64,000 nucleotides of DNA from Eucalyptus grandis (taxonomy: Eukaryota > Streptophyta > Magnoliopsida > Myrtales > Myrtaceae): positions 40,902,112 to 40,966,111 of the forward strand of contig NC_052613.1 of NCBI RefSeq assembly GCF_016545825.1, written 5' to 3'. The notes below the pieces were generated by a model that had not been told where the DNA came from, did not search any database, and saw only the letters and a program-made list of their open reading frames with translations. The translations under genes and the position numbers were made by a program. Below, in pieces: positions 55,652 to 64,000 of this stretch (positions are counted from its first letter, which is position 1; each line of letters begins with the position of its first letter).

Positions 55652-56141
55652 ATGGCGCAATCGCGCAGCGTCTTCTCGTTCGATGTTCAGGGGCCGTGAA
55701 TTGGGCCCAGTGAAATGATGGGCGGGCCTCGATAACGCATCGGCCTTTCCTTCGGATCCGAGCTCAACGGTTAAGCTTGATTTTGGTGAACGTTTTTGGG
55801 CTGTTTTCTTTAGTTCTTTCATTTTTTGTTGTATTTTTCTCTTCGGGCCTAGTAATTTGGGCTCCTTGTCTCGGAACCTCTCGAGAGAATCGTCAACTGC
55901 ATCTTTGGTGCACCTGGTGCATGTACATCTAGGAATTCTCAATGGGCTAGTCGTAAATGGCCCCACCCTAGGACTATGAGACCAATGGTTATCCCAAACC
56001 TACACCGAGATGTTGACGGTGATTCTCAAATTATTGAAAAACAGGGTGTGATATGATGAAATAGGATGCAATAGAGACAAACACAAAAAATGAACGGATT
56101 GCTTTCTTCTTTTTTTCTTTCTATTTCTTCGTAGCATAGTT
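55460..56141. promoter_or_regulatory. HAD 5' region and divergent upstream sequence, copy C
   Basis: Conserved with 20525-21180. It includes a GA tract at 55630-55651 and a stretch with GGTGCACCTGGTGCATGTAC at 55909. Its conservation on the MECR side, although MECR is gone, shows that the block once extended further. Confidence 0.5.
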
Positions 56142-56756
56142 TGGATTAGTTGCGCAAAATACTTGTACTCTATGAGACACACTCTGATTATAGAACAAAG
56201 TCACTTTGTCTGGTTTTTCCTTTTTCATGCTTTGCCCTCTGGCTAATTTAAAGATGTTGCCAAAATTCTGGTAAAACTATGAAATTCTGCTCTTTTCATG
56301 GCTATATTTGATGTGAAGACTAACATATCGAACACCTACGACACCACTATTCTAGCATGTCTTTTTTTTTTATGAAAATATTATAGCGTGTGTTTGACGA
56401 CTCAAAGTCTAAGGGGACAAACTTCTGGTGGGGGACCGCGAAAAACAATCAGGTGGAGAAATTATTGCATGCTTCACAAACTATACAAACCAATATCATC
56501 TCGGTCATTAATCAAATAGATCTCACTATGAGTTTCGATGTGTGAATTATTGAACAAAATTTCGACATGTGACTTATAGGCCATACGATACATCTTCATA
56601 CGAAATGGAGTTGGTCAACGAAAATTCACACTATTGTCCACAATCGAGTCCACAAAAAATTATTTCAGAGCCAACCCAACTAAGGTAAAAGAGATATGCA
56701 GCCAATTCATTTCTCTTTTTTAGTATTCTAAAACGTCGGAAAAATAAAACACTTGT
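56142..56756. repeat. Diverged copy of Q-block tail
   Basis: 56395-56740 matches 49150-49500 and 62770-63130 (GAAAAACAATCAGG, ATCAAATAGATCTC, AAAACTTATTT-like order). No gene. Confidence 0.6.
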
Positions 56757-57195
56757 CTTAGGCCCTGTTTGGTTCAACTTTCCTAATGGGCTTTGAGCTC
56801 CTAAAAGCCCTTGGGGAAAATATTTTGTGCTTGGCATGTATTTTTAAAAGCTCTTTTGCCCAATGTCAACATTCCCAATGCTGAAACCAATGCTAGAGAG
56901 AGGCTACTTTGAGCATTGGCATTTTGGAGATGCGATTTCACCGTTCACCGAGTCACTGTTCATATTCTTCTTCCCCGCCCATCTTCTTCGCCGTTCATCT
57001 TCTTCTTCCCCCGCCCGAGAGTCGACTGAGCTTCGTGGTGGGCGACCGGGGCTAGATTTGGCCGTCGGGAAGCCTCGCCGAGGTTGCGCAGCCTCAGGCG
57101 AGGGGGCCTGAGGTCGGGCAACCTCGGGTGTCGCCTGGTCGTGCGACCCAAGCACGCCACCTAAGATCAAACGACCCGAGGCGACGCCACCTAAG
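56757..57195. other. GC-rich element fragment
   Basis: It opens with GGCCCTGTTTGGTTCAAC, a terminal-repeat-like end of DNA elements, but no matching right end is found. The second half is GC-rich with repeated GCCTCG, GACCCGAGGCGACGCC-like words. Open frames here are a by-product of composition. Confidence 0.4.
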
Positions 57196-58935
57196 ACCGC
57201 GCAACCACAAGCTACATTTTACTCGTAGTTTGTCCTTATAGGCCTCCAAAAACAACCCTCCTGTTCAACCATCTGATTCAAGTCGATCACAAAATGAGTT
57301 TCATTTCATCATACGGAAAAGAGACATTTGGAGGGGCTACTTAGAGATCATCAACAAATGAAAAAATCCAAATGATAAGGAGAGTGAGCAGAAGTTGATA
57401 AGTTTATAAATTGACTTATTATAGTGTTTACAATTTATTTACGATGCTTGTAAAATTTCTAAGGAGTTGATTATTCTTTAATTCATTTCAAAGTTGGTAA
57501 ATTTCTAACGGCATTAATAAGTTATTGATAGGTTATTTGGCAATCAAATTGACCGTCGTGCTTTTCTTTTATCGACTGTACTAGATGTTAATGTTGGCTT
57601 GCTCTACCTGTGTGGGGCCCGGTTAACGTTAATAAATAAAAGAAAAGGTCAAAAGTCAAAAATGCAATAAAGGAAAAGAAAGGCGGGTTGCTCGTTTGGA
57701 GAAGACAGGAAATGGGCTGCGACATCCGGTCTAGAATCAAAGGCCAAATATCATCAGAGTTGACTCAAATTTCAATATATAATTATAAGACCGAGACAGA
57801 TGAGTCAAGACAGGTGAGTCCATCAGTTTCATTTGTCAATCCGTTTTGCTCATTGAACACTTTTTCTAAATTATCTCAAATTTCTCCAATCGCAATTAGG
57901 GTTTCTTACTTCATATATTAATCCGTTTTTACAGTGACGAAATGTCATTAAATTATTGATATTGAATCTCTAATATATTACTAAAGAACCTCTGTGCATT
58001 TTATTATTTTTTGTGATTAGTGAAAGTTTTTGAATTGTCCATAATTTTTTTCACATTGAATTTTTCATGTAAACTTGTCGTGTTTGCTTTTGTCTGTTTT
58101 TATCATTTTGGCATTATTTTTATTCATTATGAGATTATATTGCGGGAATATATTGCCTGTTATCATGGGAGTTGAGTGGATTTTGGTCCATTTAATCTTG
58201 GGAAGAAATTGATTCTACATTAGGTTAATTTTTTATGAATCGTTGCCGGTTCTCTCGAACTTTGTATCAATAATTTTGGAAATCCATCAGGTAAGGGAAA
58301 TTTTCCGCACTTTCCTTTGACTACCCTGCGCTCAGTCCCGAAAGCTTAAGTCAGCCGCACCTTTGATTTTTTGTCTCATCAACCAATAGCATTTCATTTT
58401 AGGGTCTTCGTCGTCGCGGAAAAGGATGATTTCTATCCCAATCGCGTCCTCATTGGCATCTTTGATTTTTTTGTCTCATCAACCAATAGCATTTGATTTT
58501 ATGGTCTTCGTCGTGAAAAAGTATGATTTCTGTCCCCATCGGCATCTTTGATTTTTTTGTCTCATCGACCAATAGCATTTGATTTTATGGTCTTCGTCGT
58601 CGTGAAACGTACGATTTCTGCCCCAGTCGTGTCCTCATCGGCCCAAAGCATTTTACTTGCTTTTCCCAGAACTACTCCATAATTGCCTCGAACGCGTTGA
58701 CGCAGCCACGTTCTACGACTTTTAGCCATTTCGTCTTCACCTATCGAAGGGATGATCCAGTCAAAAATGTTGTCCAGCAAATTTCTTGTTCTCCCCCTTT
58801 TTTTGAAGTTGATAATTTTATGCTCAAATGAAAATCCTAATTAGCTACTCCTGATCAAATATTGCTATTTCTCTCTCCTCTTTCAATATAGTCCGATTCG
58901 AGTCGATAGCAAGGAGAAAAGAGGGCATGTCTCAA
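57196..58935. repeat. Spacer block Z, copy 3
   Basis: Collinear with 28500-30130, ending at GAGGGCATGTCTC, where copy 1 and copy 3 part. Contains the second minisatellite set. No gene. Confidence 0.8.
58350..58660 (+). repeat. Minisatellite set in Z copy 3
   Basis: Three to four repeats of the same unit as 29455-29860 (GTCTCATCAACCAATAGCAT, TTTATGGTCTTCGTCG, TATGATTTCT). Copy number and lengths differ from copy 1. Confidence 0.85.
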
Positions 58936-59640
58936 CGAGGCTTGAGCCTCGGCGATAGTTGGCGAGACCTCCAGCTCACTAGATCGGTAGGCCCGAGCAC
59001 GCCTGATGCCAACGAGTTCAAGGCTCACTAGATTGGCAAGGCTCAAGCCTCACCTGATGCCGGCGAGCTCGAGCCTCACTTGACCAGTCATTGGCCGTCA
59101 CCGTGCCAATAGCCAACTAAGAAAGGAGGAAGAAGAAATGGGAAAAAAAATAAAAAGAAAATTAAAATATAAAAATAAATATAATTTCGATTTTTATATT
59201 TAAAAAAAAAAAAGTTAAAAATGGAAGAGAGAGATTATGAGGCTTTAGTTGAAAATGGGTTCTAAATCCAACTCATTTAAAACCCATTTATCTTAAACCT
59301 TCATTTTTAAACCCATTTAACTAGTTTCTTTAAAAAATAAGTGACTCATATATAACACATTTATGATTTAAATAGGTCAAATATGAGTCTAAAATCCATT
59401 TTGTCACTTCTAGCTGTAAGTGGGTTGATTTATTGTGAAAGTTTCGACTTTGTTGATTCCATTTGCCGTGAGTGCGAAGCATCGCGTTGCCCGAGTCGAC
59501 CCGGGTTTTTCCGCGCTTGTGCGTTAATGTGGAAATAAGAAATTGTTCCTCGCCTTCCAGATAAACCGAAGGATAATAGCTACCAGTTCAAAGGTCAGAT
59601 CTTTCCTTGTCTTGTCACGGAAGATTCTGAAGCCACACTT
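58936..59640. other. GC-rich fragment then AT-rich sequence, no gene
   Basis: 58936-59110 has repeated GGCTTGAGCCTC, GAGCTCGAGCCTCAC-like words. 59120-59400 is A-rich and T-rich with AAACCCATTTA repeated near 59278 and 59310. Neither part shows a gene. Confidence 0.5.
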
Positions 59641-59787
59641 CAATTCGTGTTATATTATGATCTGAGAAATAGATGTTTACTGCGGGGTTTGTCCAAATCG
59701 GTTTCGTCCAGGGCCACGATAAGAAGAGATGCTCCAATGTTCCTTTTTTCAAACTCTCTTGCAAGATTGATTGCATTTTTATTTTTC

Positions 59788-59919
59788 AGGAGTCGTGCTT
59801 TGATTGGATATGTTCATGTTTCAGAGGAGGCTTGTGAAATTGTGAAGACAACTCGCATCATACTTGTCAGCATGCAGGGATGGAACTCTCATATATTTTT
59901 AGTGGGGTCAATGCCCTAA
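59788..59919 (+). other. Conserved short frame after a possible splice acceptor, Q copy 2
   Basis: RSRALIGYVHVSEEACEIVK followed by TTRIILVSMQGWNSHIFLVG and a stop TAA. The TAG of copy 1 is CAG here. Family not recognised. Confidence 0.35.
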
Positions 59920-60734
59920 AGACCGTAAGATAAGGTATTTCATTTAACAAAAAAAATTATAAAGATGCGATCGAGCTATTTATTGATTTGAAGTAGTTTT
60001 TCTACGCAAAATTTGACTTGAAATCAATGCTTTGACATTGAATCATGAATGTGAACAAAATTCGGTTTCAAATCCTTGTGCTCGAGCTCGACTCAATATA
60101 GTATATAGGGCTCGAAATTGAACTCGATTCAACTCCATTATTAAAAGCTTGATTCTACTCATTTGACTTGTTACGTAGGATGTTTATTTCTATTTTTCCT
60201 AATCATATATTGTACCTTCTGCATAGCCTAATCATGCTATTCGATTGCTTTATCTTCTGACTCTATCAAGCCTTGTGTTTGATTGGTGGTGCGGTTGTCT
60301 AGTAGTGCAATGTCTAAGCTCGATAATTTTCTAATAATTGTTTATCTTTTTATTTTCCATTTTTTACGTCATAAAGAAGTTTATAGTACATGGAAAGACA
60401 AGATACTGGTTTTGATTTCTTGCAAGTTAGCGCATGGTCCCTTAGAGGGTGACGAGGCTAAGCCTAATTACATCAATTGAACAACAGAATTTACTAAAAA
60501 GGCAATGTGGGGTTTCATTAGGCATCATCAGTTGGATTTTATTTATTTAAATAAACTATAAGGATCCCATCCCACTGCTCCTTTTGCTCTTCCGATTTCC
60601 ATCTTTTGGCAATGGAAAACCATAGCCACAACAACACAGATATAAATTAAGGAATCGTTATGCTAGCTAGATCCCATGAGAAACAATTGATGTCATCTCA
60701 TCCATTGATCGTCAGACTTTCAAGATTATATGTC

Positions 60735-61000
60735 ACAACCGCACTTCCATTCACTCACGAAACACTTCTTGGATATGTCCTTCCTCAGCACTTCATTTCG
60801 AGTAGGGATTAATAGTTCCCCCCGTACAGATTGGAGTACGAAGCCCACCCAAAAAGTCGAATAAAATAGTCCGTTCTATTTTGCCGGTATCACCAGCTGA
60901 CTTAGTTCCGATGACTCTCTTCGGAATATGAGGCAATAATAGAGCAAATCTGTCAAACGGTTCTCCACCAAGAGCAGGAACTCTTTTATTATGTATGTGG
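60735..61000 (-). other. Conserved open frame of unknown function, Q copy 2
   Basis: Counterpart of 47113-47400, with the GELLIPTRN-type core but small insertions (an extra C run near 60820) that change frame. This speaks against present coding. Confidence 0.3.
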
Positions 61001-61289
61001 ATTGATTGGTCGCTTTACGACATTTTGTATAGAAATTACAAAAAAATGCAAGTAGTTATAATTCATTATAATTCAAAATTTTATTTATCAATGACCATAA
61101 AACTGCTCATGTATTATAAGAAGAAATTTAAAAAACTCTTCAACACAAAAGTTATTCATCACATCGAATCTCCAACATTTTATAGTAGAGTAGACGATCT
61201 ATCACCGTGCATCACTCAAGTTTCACACACAAACATAAATAGAAGCTTCTAAATTCATAAGCATACAATAAGATAAGAAAGACGATCTA

Positions 61290-61793
61290 TCACCGTGCAT
61301 CATTCAATTCCAACAACCCATGCCCCTGCTGGCACCCTGCCACCATGGCCCCACTAGCATTACCCACAGCCTCCCCGACGGCCCCGGCGGCCCCGCTCCC
61401 CCTGCGGCCCTGGCGGCCCCGGCAACCCCGCTCCCCTGTAGCCCCCGCGGCCCTTGCGGCCCTGCCGGCCCCCGGTCCCCTTGCAACCCCTTCTCCCCCG
61501 GTCCCCCTTCTCCCCCGGTCCCCCTTTGGCCCCCGCCGCCGGATGTAGTAGAAAAGGAAACCACAAAGCATGACGGCAACAATGACTAAACAAACAATAA
61601 CCCATGTTGGGGTGTTATTGTCATCAGATGATACGGAATTCGGATCGATCCATGCCGATGGAGGAGGAAAGTACTGGAAACTCGGATAAGTTTGTGGATA
61701 GTTATTGTTCTCCATCAAGAAAACTCTGTGGACGTAGTTCAATGCGAGTGGTGAGTCTACAAACATATTATGAAGCATCAATCCAAGAGCCAA
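61290..61793 (-). CDS. Putative single-pass membrane protein with collagen-like tail, Q copy 2
   Basis: 167 codons. The first 88 residues match Q copy 1: MALGLMLHNMFVDSPLALNY, then PPSAWIDPNSVSSDDNN, a helix TWVIVCLVIVAVMLCGFLFY and YIRRR. The tail differs completely: GPKGDRGRRGTGGEG follows, then Gly/Ala/Arg-rich sequence. Because the DNA repeat has a 9-base period, neighbouring minus frames also read collagen-like (one gives GPGEKGLQGDRGPAGPQG). Substitutions against copy 1 include conservative ones, but I cannot show selection. No family recognised; it may be a relic or a gene-like part of a mobile block. Confidence 0.35.
   Translation of the reverse strand: MALGLMLHNMFVDSPLALNYVHRVFLMENNNYPQTYPSFQYFPPPSAWIDPNSVSSDDNNTPTWVIVCLVIVAVMLCGFLFYYIRRRGPKGDRGRRGTGGEGVARGPGAGRAARAAGATGERGCRGRQGRRGSGAAGAVGEAVGNASGAMVAGCQQGHGLLELNDAR
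61375..61545. repeat. GGC/CCC 9-base repeat expansion, Q copy 2
   Basis: GGCCCCGGC- and CCGGTCCCC-type repeats, ending at the CGGATGTAGTAG landmark shared with Q copy 1. The repeat unit is unlike that in copy 1. Confidence 0.93.
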
Positions 61794-62046
61794 TTTACCT
61801 TTTTGTCATGATGAATCGATCGTATGATCCGAGCGCGAGATCAAAATGATTCGACACGGAATTCAATGATATATAATGTGAGTGGAAGTACGTGCTTGCA
61901 CATATACCCTCACAAGAAAAATGGAGCAAATCAGTGAATGATGTTGCGCCAATGCTTACGTGACCTGCAAAAAAGTGAGAATTTTCGCTTGGTGGAGGTA
62001 TCGTTATATATGCCTCGCGACACTCCCTCCCTCCCTCATGAGGTGG

Positions 62047-62205
62047 GTTTTTTTTTTTTATTATTGGCCAAAAGATAATAATTTTCATTACTAACCAACT
62101 AAGGGGGCATCATTAGTTGAAAAGTCTAAACATACAATTCAACATAGAGAACGAGGAGAATTTGAACTCCAATTGCTGGAAAGTAAGCTGGCTCGGTAGG
62201 TTAGG
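62047..62205 (-). mobile_element. SINE-like insertion in Q copy 2
   Basis: Q copy 1 at about 48590 lacks this segment. On the minus strand it has a B-box-like GAGTTCAAATTCTCC, a tail TTTTGGCCAATAATAAAAAAA and a poly-A end. This fits a tRNA-derived SINE; the A box is not clear. Confidence 0.5.
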
Positions 62206-62619
62206 TAAGTGTTTTAAGTAATACATCATTTTTTTTGAGGATGTAGTGTAATGATTGAAGCATCTAGACAAAAAGTTGGGAAATTTTATTCACATTCCAA
62301 AGATAGGAAAAAATATCAAAAAAAAATCATAAATTTATTATAAATGTACTAATTCTATTATAAATATATGTTTAATCAATTAAGTACTAAATCTTTTATA
62401 TTTATATCAATTCAGTTCGTCTGATCAAAATTGGCTGCTCAGCACTAAAATGAACACAATGCATTCTATGAGTTCTTTTCGACACTAATGTGGATAATTT
62501 TTAATAATATTTTAATATTTTTTCGATTTGTATTCCTATTTTTCTTTTTATATTGTCTTTTCTTTCTTTTTTTCCTTTTCTCTTTCTTTCTTTTTTTATT
62601 TTTTTTTCTTTCACTCGCT

Positions 62620-62715
62620 TCTTCCTTCGGCTGGTCGCCAACAACCACTGGAAATGAAGCTCCACGAAGAACGGGGCGAGCTTCAACTACTGTCCAAGCT
62701 CGATCACATCTTCAT
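62620..62715. repeat. Old copy of the HAD 5' region, Q copy 2
   Basis: GAAATGAAGCTCCACGAAGA and GGGGCGAGCTTCAACTACTG parallel 48999-49045 and the HAD leaders at 55573 and 20634. Confidence 0.65.
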
Positions 62716-63404
62716 GTGTGATGTTTAGGAGCTGGGAATGATACGCATGTTTGACTAATACAGTCCAAGGGAATAAGATTTTGGTGAAGGGCCAAGAAAA
62801 ACAACCAGGTCTAAAATGAGAAATTATTATATACTCTACAAAATGTGTGATCCAATATCATCTCAATCATTAATCAAGGTAGATCTCGTTATGGGCCCAC
62901 GGGGTCAATCGTTGAACTGGGTTTCAACATGAGATATATAAACCACACAATAACATTTCATGCAAAATGGGGTTATAGACGTGACTTGCAAAATAAAATT
63001 CACTCTACTATCCAAAATCAAGTCCATAAAAACTTATTTTAGAGCCAACTTGCTAAGGATATAAGAGACCCATTGTCAATTTGTTTCTATCTCGAGTATT
63101 CTAAAAATGTAGGAAAATGTTCCAGGATCCTCTTAAACTTAAACTGTCTTAGATGGATACATAAAAAAAAACCACTAATCTCAGTCCTCGTGTTGGTCTA
63201 TACTTGTCTACATCTCTCTTATGGTCACGGGACTCCTGTCCGTAGTGAAACGTGGGAGAAAACGACGTAACGGCAAAGCCCGTCATATCGGCGCTGTCGG
63301 CCAAGATCATGTGCGTTTAGAATCTTATCCTTCCGACTTACTCGCAATCACATCGTTTTGTCCCCCAACTTTTGGACTGTCGGGTCTGTTTCTCCTGTTG
63401 AGAA

Positions 63405-64000
63405 AATATTAGGTACGTGAGACGCTCGAGCGTGGCAAACAAGAAGGCGGTGGGAGCACGTGTCTCGTGAGACCCACAATTTCAGGCGCCCATTTTGAAA
63501 ATTTTCCTGTACTGTAGCTTCTGGAGAGGGGGTTGTCTGTCGCGCGGGTTCTTCTTTGCGCCTCTCTCTACCCTCGCTTTCTCTCCCCGACGAACTCCCT
63601 CTCTCTCTGCCCTCGCTTTTTCCGACCGGCGAGCCACCACGAGCAACCGACGAACCAGGAGGATACCGGCGAGACGACCGCGAGCAACCGACCGGTGTGC
63701 GACCTCCCTCTCTCTCTCTCTGCCCTCCCTCTTCCCGACCGGCGAACAACCGCGCCGCCCTTCTGGCTCCGCTTCTGGCCCCGACTCGTCCGTCCCGTAC
63801 TCTTTATCTCTCCTCGCATCTCTGTCTGCCCTCCCTCTCTTCGACAGCGAACCACCGCGTGACCGGCGAACCACCGCGCCACCCCCCTCCGGCTCCAGAT
63901 CCGGCACCGGCTTGTCCAGGTAATTTCTCGCTTTCTCTTTTCTCTCTTTTATAGGAGTCCAGCGATGCCTGAAAAGTCATTAGTAGTATGCTTTTCGCCT
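63405..64000 (+). other. Pyrimidine-rich region with degenerate repeats and possible splice donor
   Basis: Between 63590 and 63880 a repeat of the form CTCTCTCTGCCCTC plus CCGACCGGCGAACCACCGCG occurs about four times with variation. At 63919-63925 CCAGGTAATTTCTCGC resembles a 5' splice site followed by a CT-rich intron start. It could be the leader exon of a gene running right or the edge of an LTR element. All six frames are open because of composition, so I call no CDS. Confidence 0.35.

Larger units (their letters stand above)
49905..56141. repeat. Duplicated block copy C (HAD only)
   Basis: Matches A and B up to the HAD leader, then stops at 56141, where B continues into MECR. It has an internal deletion at about 53895 and gained a MULE and a solo LTR. 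Confidence 0.85.
59770..63400. repeat. Duplicated block Q, copy 2
   Basis: Matches 46170-49900. After the block's end (about 63400) the sequence is unique. Confidence 0.85.

Noticed and set aside
55433..55966. Minus-strand 177-codon frame as a separate gene
   Set aside because: It overlaps the HAD leader and a GA tract, and the matching region in copy B has different frame breaks.
56863..57170. GC-rich frames on both strands as genes
   Set aside because: All frames are open because of composition, and the region looks like a fragment of a DNA element.
63348..63954. Several long overlapping frames (Arg/Ser/Pro-rich)
   Set aside because: They lie in a CT and CCGG repeat region that is open in all frames; no conserved motif.

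Overview
This is a gene-poor, repeat-rich plant nuclear window. Introns, a laccase relic, plant Copia retrotransposons, MULE- and PIF-type elements and TIR-domain (TNL resistance gene) fragments point to a woody eudicot. The style of the GC-rich repeats suggests Myrtaceae such as Eucalyptus, but that is a guess from pattern and not proven. I found no gene that I would call fully intact; nearly everything is duplicated, truncated or interrupted.

Layout. 187-2046: laccase pseudogene on the minus strand, cut off at the window's left edge. 2839-8283: Ty1/Copia element with both LTRs and a 5-bp target duplication but broken gag-pol. 8284-25800 and 49905-56141: copies (A, B, partial D, and C) of one ancestral block. 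It held two divergent genes: a HAD-superfamily (subfamily IIA, CECR5/HDHD5-like) hydrolase on the minus strand and a mitochondrial trans-2-enoyl-CoA reductase (MECR-like) on the plus strand. As I recall, the Arabidopsis homologues At3g45740 and At3g45770 are also close neighbours, so this looks like conserved microsynteny. Each copy has lost a different set of exons. HAD copy B keeps exons 3-10 in frame but lacks exons 1-2; copy C keeps exons 1-4 but lacks the next six. Later insertions sit in these copies: PIF-like elements, an internally deleted Copia element fusing gag to RNase H, a MULE and a solo LTR.

30797-42437: the most striking structure, ten head-to-tail units of about 1147 bp. Each begins with the same broken fragment of a TIR domain. 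Neighbouring units share private variants, one unit has gained a SINE-like insert, and one unit plus the right flank carry 19-bp poly-T micro-insertions with 14-16 bp target duplications. The array is flanked by copies of one spacer block (Z: 27606-30690, 42438-44100, and again 57196-58935).

46170-49900 and 59770-63400: two copies of a further block (Q). Each carries on the minus strand an unrecognised reading frame for a single-pass membrane protein. The two copies share the part up to the membrane helix, but their tails are unrelated triplet expansions: Ala/Glu/Lys- and Gly-rich in one, collagen-like Gly-X-Y in the other. The window ends at 63405-64000 in a pyrimidine-rich stretch with degenerate repeats and a possible splice donor.

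Coordinates of exons and element ends were read by eye from alignment of copies within the window and from GT/AG sites; identities are visual estimates.
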